This document shows positions 1 to 5,183 of a DNA stretch of 5,183 nucleotides, piece after piece. The notes under the pieces were generated by a model. It was not told the origin of the DNA, made no database searches, and saw nothing but the letters and a program-made list of their open reading frames with translations. The DNA is taken from NCBI GenBank assembly GCA_017542915.1, contig JAFXWI010000073.1:1-5183 (forward strand), in the 5' to 3' direction. The DNA comes from Paludibacteraceae bacterium (lineage in GTDB: Bacteria; Bacteroidota; Bacteroidia; Bacteroidales; Paludibacteraceae). Each line of letters begins with the position of its first letter. Within the stretch, counting starts at the first letter, position 1. The position numbers and the translations under genes were made by a program.

Positions 1-377
1 AGTTTTTGGACAATGACATGCTGAACACGGCAAGCAATGTGGCGCCTTCGGTTAACGTCAAAGAGAACGAGAACGGCTATGTAGTCGAACTGGCTGCTCC
101 GGGCGTTAAGAAAGAGTACTGCAGAGTACACGTCGATGATGACCACAACCTGTGTGTCGCCATCGAGAACAAGTTCGAACACAAGGAAGAAGACAAACAT
201 GCGCACTACTTGAGACGCGAGTTTGCATACACGAACTTCGAACAAAAGTACACCTTGCCGGACAATGTGGATGAAGCGAAGATTAGCGCAAAAGTCGAAG
301 ATGGTATCTTGACCATCGACCTGCCGAAGATCAAACGCGAAGAAGGCAAGACCGGACGCCAAATCGCCATCTCATAA
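1..377 (+). CDS. Small heat-shock protein, Hsp20/alpha-crystallin family (5' end outside window)
   Basis: ATP-independent holdase chaperone of the cytoplasm that binds unfolding proteins during stress. About 124 residues are visible. An alpha-crystallin domain starts around PSVNVKENENGYVVELAAPG, continues through YLRREFAYTNFEQKYTLPD, and carries the family signature A-x-x-x-n-G-x-L as AKVEDGIL (codons near 288-311). The C-terminus ends RQIAIS, whose I-A-I is the I-x-I motif that docks neighbouring subunits in sHsp oligomers. The frame is already open at base 3 (TTT, Phe) before a TTG at 6. Bacteroidota homologues carry about 15-20 more residues here (a WLP...FNDF-type N-terminus), so I treat the gene as truncated by the window edge rather than starting at TTG. 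It is followed by its own terminator, so it is not co-transcribed with the next gene. Family call is near certain; the start is not visible. Confidence 0.95.
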   Translation, partial: FLDNDMLNTASNVAPSVNVKENENGYVVELAAPGVKKEYCRVHVDDDHNLCVAIENKFEHKEEDKHAHYLRREFAYTNFEQKYTLPDNVDEAKISAKVEDGILTIDLPKIKREEGKTGRQIAIS

Positions 378-399
378 CGAGGCATGTTCCCTAAAAACC

Positions 400-431
400 A
401 GAGCACTCCAAGAGCGAGTGCTCTTTTTTTT
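400..431 (+). terminator. Intrinsic terminator of the hsp20 gene
   Basis: A perfect 9-bp stem, AGAGCACTC (400-408) with GAGTGCTCT (416-424), closes a 7-base loop and runs straight into a T tract (424-431). It lies 23 bases after the Hsp20 stop codon and ends transcription before the lyase promoter. Confidence 0.93.
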
Positions 432-496
432 GTTGTGTTTTTCGGTTTTTACACATTTTTCGGTAATTAATGTACAAGCGTTTGCAAAAATAGCAC

Positions 497-504
497 TATC
501 TTTG
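497..504 (+). promoter_or_regulatory. Bacteroidota -7 promoter element for the PL9 lyase gene
   Basis: TATCTTTG matches the Bacteroidota -7 consensus TAnnTTTG, 28 bases before the lyase ATG, giving a short leader of about 20 bases. A matching -33 TTTG at the usual spacing of about 20 bases is not present. The nearest TTTG (481-484) leaves only 12 bases, so the upstream half is weak or activator-dependent. The leader has no clear Shine-Dalgarno, which is normal in this phylum. Confidence 0.65.
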
Positions 505-532
505 CAGCATCAATTCAAAAACTTGACAGAAC

Positions 533-2761
533 ATGAAAAAGGTAACACTTCTTGCTCTTTTTAGCCTGATAACTCTCGGAGTTCGGGCTGATCTTTCGGA
601 GGATTTTAACTCTCTTAGTTCCGGTTCGTGGTCCTCGGAGACGAATGTAGATCTTCCTTCGGGTACATGGTCGTTTGGCGGCGGGGCTGTGTATAACAAG
701 TCCAGTAATGTCATCGCCATTAAGTTCAACAACTCGGGTGCATACATGATTACACCTGCGATGGACAGCCTTGCTACGATTGAGTTCAAGTATCGTTCCG
801 GCGGCAGTAACAAGAAAGTGGAGATTGCATACCGGATCGGTTCAGAGGAATGGCGAGTGATAGATACCCTTTCTATCCCCTCTTCTTCCTCGTCGTTCTC
901 CTCGTATTCTCATGCTGTTCCGGCGGACTCCTCTTTAAATGTGCGCGTACGTATAAAAGGTCTTGCAAGCAGTATATTTATTGATGATGTTCTCCTCAAA
1001 AACCCCGTGCAGGGTCAAGGTCAAGGTGGCGGAACGGTTGTGCCCGGCGAACCGGATCCTGAATTTACCCGTCCGGAATATGTAGCTACACATGCTACCT
1101 ATTATATCTCTCCGGAGGGTAACGACGAGACAGGTAACGGTTCGTTTGAAAATCCGTGGTATAACCTCGGCAAAGCTATCTCTGTAGCACAGGCAGGCGA
1201 TGTGATTTATTGTCGTGGCGGACGCTATATGATGTCATGGCGGGGAACAGACGGAAAACTGACGGTTCGTCTCTCGCAGTCCGGAACCGCAGCTGAGCCG
1301 ATTGTCATCTCTGCTTATGAGAACGAAGCACCGATCTTTGATTTCGAGCAACAGTTATTGGATTGTAATCGCAATAAGAACAATGTGGGAGACCGTGGTA
1401 TGCTCATTACCGGTAATTACTGGATCCTCTTTGGTCTGCATCTCATGCACGCTGCCGACAATGCCATCAAACTGGAAGGATCGCACAACCGTATTGAGCG
1501 TTGCGAGTTCTCGTATAACCTCGATACCGGCATCCAACTCGGTTTCGGGCATAAGTTCTCCGACACATTCCCCGGCATAAGTAAGAATGATGGCAGTTAT
1601 TGTGCGTATAACGATATCGTTGATTGTGACTCGCATCATAACTGCGATTACGATGCTAACTACGGTTCCGATGCCGATGGTTTTGCATGCAAGATGCACA
1701 ACGGTAAAGGAAATCGTTTCATCCGCTGTCGCGCATGGCGTAACTCCGATGACGCATGGGATCTTTTTGAGACCGATTATGACGTGATTTTGGCAGAATG
1801 CTGGGCATGGGAATCCGGCAACGCTTCTGACCATCTCTGGGTAAAGCAGTATTTTGATGGCTCGGCTTCCTTCTCCGGCAACGGTAATGGTATCAAATTA
1901 GGCGGCAACGGAACCGGTGGCAGCAGTCAAGGTATTCACTATGCGTACCGCTGTGTGGCTTTCGGATGCGACATCTCCAGTTCCGTCAAGGGTTTTGATT
2001 GTAACAGCCACAAAGGCGGACATGTGCTCATCGGATGTCTCGCTTTCGATAACTCCTATGACTACATGTTCGAGTCCGGTGGCTCTGATGCCAATACGTA
2101 TTACTATAATAATGTCTGCTTCGGTCGTCAGGAGATTTCCGTGGGAAAAGACGACTACAATGCCTTGGCTACCTCTCATAGCAAATTAGCTTGGACGAAC
2201 CATCTGGTGACTTCTTTCTCGCGTTCGGATTATGTCTCGCTCAGCGAAGCAGATGCTTTAGCTCCTCGCCGTGGAGACGGATCAATGCCTTCCCGTTTTG
2301 CACGCCTTATGCCGGGTTCTAATCTCGTTGATGCAGGCTGTGAAGTGCCCTCGTCCGTTACGCCTAATCTGGCTCAGATGCTTGCTGACTTCCCCTTCTT
2401 GGCTGTAAATGTTAGCGGCACAGCACGTGATCTGGGCCCGTATGAGTTACCCCAAATAGATGACACCACCACCTCACTTACTCAGGTCATCGTTAATCCG
2501 GAAAAGAAAGGCTCTATGGATGTCATCGCCGGTAACTCGGCTAACGAGCGGATTGTTCGTTTCTCTGTTCCCAATGCTGTTGCAGAGGCAGAACTTGCGC
2601 TCTTTGATCTGAGCGGACGCATGGTTCAACGTATCCCGCTGTCGCATCTAAGTTATGGAGCCGAGTACTATCAGCCTCTCGAAATGCCCGAAGGAAACGG
2701 TCTGTATGTCGTACGCCTTACTGCCGGAACGTACTCTGCGTCTGCTAAGTTTACGCGGTAA
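533..2761 (+). CDS. Secreted PL9-family pectate/rhamnogalacturonan lyase with T9SS sorting domain
   Basis: Extracellular enzyme predicted to cleave pectic galacturonan by beta-elimination. Architecture by residue: signal peptide 1-19 (cleavage after GVRA); beta-sandwich 20-156 of the kind often fused to Bacteroidota lyases, ending IFIDDVLL; flexible Gly/Gln/Pro linker 159-180; parallel beta-helix 185-640, opening with YYISPEGNDETGNGS and AGDVIYCRGG; T9SS type A sorting domain about 665-742, with LFDLSGRMV and ending GLYVVRLTAGTYSASAKFTR. In the helix, SDADGF (Asp382) and NSDDAWD (Asp406, Asp407, Asp410) match in order and spacing the Ca2+ ligands I recall for Dickeya Pel9A (Asp209, 233, 234, 237). 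Lys455 in GNGIKLGG matches its catalytic lysine. PL9 contains pectate lyases, exo-lyases and at least one rhamnogalacturonan-I lyase, so the exact substrate is open. No SusC/SusD genes are adjacent. The sorting domain implies release or anchoring at the surface through the type IX system. Start chosen at the ATG giving the signal peptide just after the promoter element. Confidence 0.92.
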   Translation: MKKVTLLALFSLITLGVRADLSEDFNSLSSGSWSSETNVDLPSGTWSFGGGAVYNKSSNVIAIKFNNSGAYMITPAMDSLATIEFKYRSGGSNKKVEIAYRIGSEEWRVIDTLSIPSSSSSFSSYSHAVPADSSLNVRVRIKGLASSIFIDDVLLKNPVQGQGQGGGTVVPGEPDPEFTRPEYVATHATYYISPEGNDETGNGSFENPWYNLGKAISVAQAGDVIYCRGGRYMMSWRGTDGKLTVRLSQSGTAAEPIVISAYENEAPIFDFEQQLLDCNRNKNNVGDRGMLITGNYWILFGLHLMHAADNAIKLEGSHNRIERCEFSYNLDTGIQLGFGHKFSDTFPGISKNDGSYCAYNDIVDCDSHHNCDYDANYGSDADGFACKMHNGKGNRFIRCRAWRNSDDAWDLFETDYDVILAECWAWESGNASDHLWVKQYFDGSASFSGNGNGIKLGGNGTGGSSQGIHYAYRCVAFGCDISSSVKGFDCNSHKGGHVLIGCLAFDNSYDYMFESGGSDANTYYYNNVCFGRQEISVGKDDYNALATSHSKLAWTNHLVTSFSRSDYVSLSEADALAPRRGDGSMPSRFARLMPGSNLVDAGCEVPSSVTPNLAQMLADFPFLAVNVSGTARDLGPYELPQIDDTTTSLTQVIVNPEKKGSMDVIAGNSANERIVRFSVPNAVAEAELALFDLSGRMVQRIPLSHLSYGAEYYQPLEMPEGNGLYVVRLTAGTYSASAKFTR

Positions 2762-2773
2762 ACGCTTCTGCCA

Positions 2774-2814
2774 AAGGGCGTGAGGCATGTATTGCCGATT
2801 TAGGCAAACGCCTT
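2774..2814. other. Hairpin-capable intergenic sequence between convergent genes
   Basis: In the 89-base gap between the lyase and the convergent regulator gene, TTGCC (2792-2796) pairs with GGCAA (2803-2807) over a 6-base loop. An outer arm AAGGGCGT (2774-2781) pairs with ACGCCTT (2808-2814) with one bulged G and a large internal bulge. There is no T tract on either strand, so this is not a classical terminator. It may act as a 3' stabilising or weak bidirectional termination structure, or may be chance. Confidence 0.3.
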
Positions 2815-2850
2815 GTTGAGAAAGCGAAAGAGTAATAAGAATGCAAGCTT

Positions 2851-3756
2851 TTAGGATGATTGCCCGCGCATGTACTCGCCGGGGGTGATGCCGGTTTTGT
2901 TTTTGAACATGCGCGTGAAATGATGCGGGTAATCGAAGCCGAGCATGTATGCTGTCTCGCTGATGCTGCGGCCGCTCATGAGGATGTTTTTCGCCAAACG
3001 AACGATGTAAGACTGAATATAATCCTTGGCGGAAGCGCCTGTCGCTTGTTTCACCAAGTCGCCGAAATAGCCTGCTGAATACGCCATCTCCGAAGCGCAA
3101 TACGCGACTGTCGGCAAACCGTTTTGGGCTTGTTGACCTTCGTAGAAATACTTGTCCAACAAGGCGTGAAAACGTTTCAGTACATCCGGCTCGTCAGCCG
3201 TAATCCGTGCATTCTGCCGCCAATAAGCTCGCTGACAATAATCCAAAATCAGCCGCAGATACCCGACTACTATATTCCGCAACGCCGAACTATCTTTGTG
3301 CGTTTGTAGCTCTTCGCGCAAACCGCTCACCAACATCTCAATCGCGTCCCATTCTTTTGGCTCCAAAGGCAGCGAATCCGTAAAGAAATACGAGAAGAAA
3401 TTATACTCGTTGATGTGTGCTTCGAGATCCGTCTTACTCATCAACTCCGGCGACCAAAGCACAGCCCAGCCGTTCAGAAAAAGCGGTTTGCCGTCATCCT
3501 CTCTGCCGCCTATTTGTCCCGGAGCGACTGCTATAACCGACCATTCGCTCACCTGCACAGGGCGCACGCCATACGATAAGTTCTGCGGAAACTCCCGCTG
3601 GATGAACAACCCATAAACCCCGTAACTGTTCATACTCGTCCTTACCCCCTTCTCCAACTCATCAAAATGAACCACACTAATCAGCGGATGCAAAACCTCC
3701 GCCTCCAGATGCCGTGCGTACACATTCGGCTCGCGTATATTCAGAACTTTTTTCAT
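2851..3756 (-). CDS. AraC-family transcriptional regulator
   Basis: DNA-binding activator/repressor of 301 residues, the usual AraC length. Residues 1 to about 185 form the sensing half. Pieces such as WSVIAVAPGQIGG and the following GWAVLWSPELM resemble the cupin-like ligand pocket of Bacteroidota AraC proteins (fold inferred, ligand unknown). Residues about 192-298 form the double helix-turn-helix: first HTH around 214-247 (PTVAYCASEMAYSAGYFGDL then VKQATG) and second around 264-296 (SISETAYMLGFDYPHHFTRM then FKNKTGITPGEYM), the latter being the classical AraC signature. The ATG start sits directly behind a consensus promoter. The gene is divergent from the isomerase-like/amidohydrolase operon and shares a 198-base control region with it, so those genes are the likely target. 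The lyase gene, which converges on it, is a less likely target. Confidence 0.95.
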   Translation of the reverse strand: MKKVLNIREPNVYARHLEAEVLHPLISVVHFDELEKGVRTSMNSYGVYGLFIQREFPQNLSYGVRPVQVSEWSVIAVAPGQIGGREDDGKPLFLNGWAVLWSPELMSKTDLEAHINEYNFFSYFFTDSLPLEPKEWDAIEMLVSGLREELQTHKDSSALRNIVVGYLRLILDYCQRAYWRQNARITADEPDVLKRFHALLDKYFYEGQQAQNGLPTVAYCASEMAYSAGYFGDLVKQATGASAKDYIQSYIVRLAKNILMSGRSISETAYMLGFDYPHHFTRMFKNKTGITPGEYMRGQSS

Positions 3757-3775
3757 AACGGCTGTAATTTGGCTG

Positions 3776-3807
3776 CAAATTTACAACTTTTTATCGAAAT
3801 ATGCAAA
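3776..3807 (-). promoter_or_regulatory. Consensus Bacteroidota promoter of the AraC-type gene
   Basis: On the minus strand, TTTG (3807-3804) is followed after 20 bases by TAAATTTG (3783-3776). These are the -33 and -7 boxes of the Bacteroidota primary sigma factor at textbook spacing. The regulator start codon lies 19 bases beyond the -7 box, giving a very short leader. Confidence 0.75.
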
Positions 3808-3808
3808 A

Positions 3809-3839
3809 ATGGCAGTCTAAAAATGATATTTTTCTGCAT
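3809..3839. promoter_or_regulatory. Imperfect dyad, candidate operator in the divergent promoter region
   Basis: GCAG (3812-3815) and AAAAAT (3819-3824) are mirrored by ATTTTT (3828-3833) and CTGC (3834-3837), with outer AT pairs at 3809-3810 and 3838-3839. The dyad sits immediately upstream of the regulator's -33 box and about 60-90 bases upstream of the operon's -7 box. Next to it is a tandem 9-mer, TTCTGCATT (3832-3840) and TTCTGCGTT (3841-3849); AraC proteins typically bind direct repeats. Function is inferred only from position and symmetry. Confidence 0.35.
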
Positions 3840-3865
3840 TTTCTGCGTTTTTGGTAGTTATTCGG

Positions 3866-3894
3866 CAAATTTATGTTATTCTATATCCGCCAAA
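3866..3894 (-). promoter_or_regulatory. Possible second, distal promoter toward the AraC-type gene
   Basis: A second minus-strand TAAATTTG (3873-3866) has a TTTG (3894-3891) 17 bases upstream. It lies in a 9-base copy, GCAAATTTA, of the sequence at the proximal promoter. It abuts the plus-strand -7 box of the divergent operon, so the two would compete for polymerase. The spacing is slightly short, so this is tentative. Confidence 0.35.
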
Positions 3895-3899
3895 TGTAG

Positions 3900-3907
3900 T
3901 ACCTTTG
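3900..3907 (+). promoter_or_regulatory. Bacteroidota -7 element for the isomerase-like/amidohydrolase operon
   Basis: TACCTTTG matches TAnnTTTG 47 bases before the first ATG, predicting a leader of about 40 bases without a clear Shine-Dalgarno. No good TTTG -33 box is seen about 20 bases upstream (that stretch is TTATTC-like). This fits a promoter that needs an activator such as the divergent AraC-type protein. Confidence 0.6.
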
Positions 3908-3954
3908 CACTCGATTTCAAACACACATTATTAACCATTCAAAAACGTACAATT

Positions 3955-4221
3955 ATGGCACAGAAAATTTTAGTAGAGACCTGGGGTGATTTTGGTAAAA
4001 TCGAGAACCTCAATGAGTTGATGCCCGTAGAGATGCAGATGGCATATGATCTGCGCGACAAAGGAATCATGGAGCATCTGATGGTGAAAGAAGGACTGAA
4101 GGGCGCGTATATCCTCTATAACCTGACGGATAAAAGCGAGGTAGAAGCGCTTCTCAAGAAATTCCCGCTGTTCCCGTATTTCGAGCGTATTGAGATGACC
4201 TTGGTGGAACAAAGTTTCTAA
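3955..4221 (+). CDS. Muconolactone delta-isomerase-like small protein (dimeric alpha/beta barrel)
   Basis: An 88-residue protein, close to the roughly 90-95 residues of muconolactone isomerase (CatC), which shifts a ring double bond in the beta-ketoadipate pathway. The resemblance is clearest in the second half: the helix YDLRDKGIMEHLM, then a strand with AYILYNL, a helix SEVEALLKK, and FPLFPYFERIEMTLVE, which parallels the CatC ending LPLFPYMDIEV. No signal peptide, so cytoplasmic. The start was chosen at 3955: the frame stays open upstream to 3667, but that would run through the divergent regulator and over the promoter, whereas 3955 follows a -7 box and an A/T-rich leader. It is the first gene of an operon with the amidohydrolase 2 bases downstream. 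The beta-ketoadipate pathway is not expected in gut Bacteroidales, so the true substrate is probably different; the fold assignment is stronger than the reaction. Confidence 0.78.
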   Translation: MAQKILVETWGDFGKIENLNELMPVEMQMAYDLRDKGIMEHLMVKEGLKGAYILYNLTDKSEVEALLKKFPLFPYFERIEMTLVEQSF

Positions 4222-4223
4222 TT

Positions 4224-5171
4224 ATGCGGCAAACGATTGTATCCATTCTGCTTGTTCTATCTTCCATGGCAGCGGCACAAGTGACAGACTACCACGCGCA
4301 CGCCATTACGGATTCGTATCGCGAACTGGTGGCGAAGCATGATATGCTTTTAGATGAGGGTTTTCCCTTGCCGCAATGGAGCGCAGAGGCACATCTGCAG
4401 ATGATGAGCGAGGCAGGTATCGATAGAGCTGTTCTGACTATTCCTGCTCCGCATCCTTTTTTCGGCGACCAGAATGAGTGCAATACCGCTTGTCGTCAGT
4501 TGAATGAAGAGTTGGCAGCACTATGTAAGAGCCATCAGCCATCAGCCGTCAGCTTTCAGTTCGCTGCGATTCTTCCCTTGCCGGATGTAAACGCTGCGAT
4601 TGCAGAAGCCAAGTACGCGCTGGATACATTAGGAGCGGTGGGTGTCAAGTTAGCCACGAACGTCTATGGGCAATACCTCGGCGACAGCGTGTTAGACCCG
4701 CTGATGGCGTTTCTCTCCGAGCGCCAAGCATTAGTTCTCCTTCATCCGCACAAGCCCTCGCCGGTAAATGAGAATGTGATGCGCCAAACACCCTTAGCGA
4801 TGCAGGAATACCTCTCCGAGACCACGCGCACGGTCTGCAACATGATTAGCCGCAACGTGCTCGCTCGCTACCCCGGAATGCGTGTCGTTGTGCCGCACGG
4901 AGGTGCGTATCTGCCGATCGCTATCCCGCGAATGCGGTCGCTCTATCCGGTCATGCGCCAGAACGGTTTAGTGGGCGAGATTGATTTCGAAGCCAACCTC
5001 AACAGCCTCTATTTTGACTTGGCTGGTTCGCCTTCGGAAGAGACCATCCGCGCGCTGCTGACCCTCACCACGCCTGACCGTCTCCTCTACGGAACTGACT
5101 ACCCGTACGTCGCACCCAAAGTGATTAAAGCCAACATCGAACGTATCAAACAACATCTTCCAAACAAATGA
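4224..5171 (+). CDS. Exported amidohydrolase-2 family (ACMSD-like) metal-dependent hydrolase/decarboxylase
   Basis: A 315-residue TIM-barrel enzyme of the amidohydrolase superfamily, PF04909-type. Visible metal/catalytic set: His24 and His26 in DYHAH, His174 in LLHPH, His225 in VVPHGG, and Asp292 in LYGTDYPY. This is the arrangement of aminocarboxymuconate-semialdehyde decarboxylase and related decarboxylases/hydrolases (single Zn-type site with a catalytic His). Residues 1-18 form a signal peptide (basic start, hydrophobic core, AAA before Gln19), with the HxH motif only 5 residues after the predicted cut. That puts the mature enzyme in the periplasm or anchored there, which is unusual for ACMSD itself but seen among Bacteroidota homologues. 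It lies 2 bases after the isomerase-like gene, so it is co-transcribed, and its stop overlaps the next start. Residues 103-112 are encoded by a tandem heptamer repeat. Substrate unknown; family call firm. Confidence 0.88.
   Translation: MRQTIVSILLVLSSMAAAQVTDYHAHAITDSYRELVAKHDMLLDEGFPLPQWSAEAHLQMMSEAGIDRAVLTIPAPHPFFGDQNECNTACRQLNEELAALCKSHQPSAVSFQFAAILPLPDVNAAIAEAKYALDTLGAVGVKLATNVYGQYLGDSVLDPLMAFLSERQALVLLHPHKPSPVNENVMRQTPLAMQEYLSETTRTVCNMISRNVLARYPGMRVVVPHGGAYLPIAIPRMRSLYPVMRQNGLVGEIDFEANLNSLYFDLAGSPSEETIRALLTLTTPDRLLYGTDYPYVAPKVIKANIERIKQHLPNK
4531..4558 (+). repeat. Tandem heptanucleotide repeat inside the amidohydrolase gene
   Basis: Four units of 7 bases: GCCATCA, GCCATCA, GCCGTCA, GCTTTCA. 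The first two are identical, the third has one change and the fourth two changes from unit 1's pattern or more. They encode residues 103-112 (SHQPSAVSFQ), between a helix and the strand FAAILPLPD. Because 7 is not a multiple of 3, loss or gain of a single unit would shift the frame; three units keep it. Confidence 0.85.
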
Positions 5172-5183
5172 AACGATTGTTTA
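5168..5183 (+). CDS. Start of a further operon gene (3' end outside window)
   Basis: ATG at 5168 overlaps the amidohydrolase stop in an ATGA junction (4-base overlap), the usual sign of translational coupling. Only M-K-R-L-F is visible. A Lys-Arg start followed by hydrophobic residues would suit a signal peptide or membrane anchor, but five residues cannot identify the product. Confidence 0.6.

Noticed and set aside
6..8. TTG as the true start of the Hsp20 gene
   Set aside because: The frame is open to the window edge and family members have about 15-20 further N-terminal residues, so truncation by the window is the simpler reading.
1011..1032. GGTCAA direct repeats as a mobile or regulatory repeat
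   Set aside because: They encode the Gly/Gln interdomain linker of the lyase and are explained by low-complexity coding sequence.
1355..1834. Long open frame antisense to the PL9 gene (159 residues)
   Set aside because: It lies wholly inside the lyase, opposite conserved catalytic codons; its Ile/Val/Thr-rich composition is what antisense of Asp/Asn/Tyr-rich coding sequence gives.
2792..2807. Hairpin after the lyase as a Rho-independent terminator
   Set aside because: Only a 5-bp inner stem and no T tract on either strand; kept only as a low-confidence structure.
2648..3100. Minus-strand open frame of 150 residues overlapping the regulator and lyase ends
   Set aside because: It overlaps the AraC-type HTH region in another frame, spans the convergent junction, and is Arg/His-rich with no recognisable motif.
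3296..3616. Plus-strand open frames opposite the regulator gene
   Set aside because: They have no family features or promoter and lie entirely antisense to a clear AraC-type gene.
3667..3954. In-frame upstream extension of the isomerase-like gene to 3667 (184 residues)
   Set aside because: It would overlap the start of the divergent regulator and cross the promoter elements; the added residues are unlike the family, whose usual length is met by the ATG at 3955.

Overview
The window looks like chromosome from a member of the Bacteroidota, most likely an uncultured gut or rumen Bacteroidales. Three things point there. Promoters read TAnnTTTG rather than TATAAT. Start codons follow A/T-rich leaders without a clear Shine-Dalgarno sequence. 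The large secreted enzyme ends in a type IX secretion (T9SS) C-terminal sorting domain. I cannot name a genus from sequence alone.

Layout, left to right. Positions 1-377 hold the 3' part of a small heat-shock protein gene (Hsp20), cut by the window edge and closed by a strong intrinsic terminator at 400-431. Positions 533-2761 hold a 742-residue secreted polysaccharide lyase of the PL9 type: signal peptide, N-terminal beta-sandwich, Gly/Gln/Pro linker, parallel beta-helix with recognisable Ca2+ ligands and catalytic lysine, then a T9SS sorting domain. It is a stand-alone gene with its own promoter element. Facing it is an AraC-family regulator (2851-3756, minus strand). A 198-base divergent intergenic region follows (3757-3954), with promoters pointing both ways and a candidate operator. 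It leads into a tight plus-strand operon: an 88-residue muconolactone-isomerase-like protein (3955-4221), then, 2 bases on, an exported ACMSD-like amidohydrolase (4224-5171), then, with a 4-base ATGA overlap, the start of a further gene (5168-).

The window contains two functional stories. The first is extracellular pectin (homogalacturonan or rhamnogalacturonan-I) cleavage by a T9SS-exported or surface-anchored lyase. The second is an AraC-controlled small-molecule operon in which a dimeric alpha/beta-barrel protein and a metal-dependent amidohydrolase/decarboxylase-fold enzyme are co-transcribed. Its substrate is unknown, and the mix of a predicted cytoplasmic and a predicted exported enzyme makes it the least explained part of the window. 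No tRNA, rRNA, CRISPR array, insertion sequence or phage gene was seen, and no gene-free stretch exceeds 300 bases.
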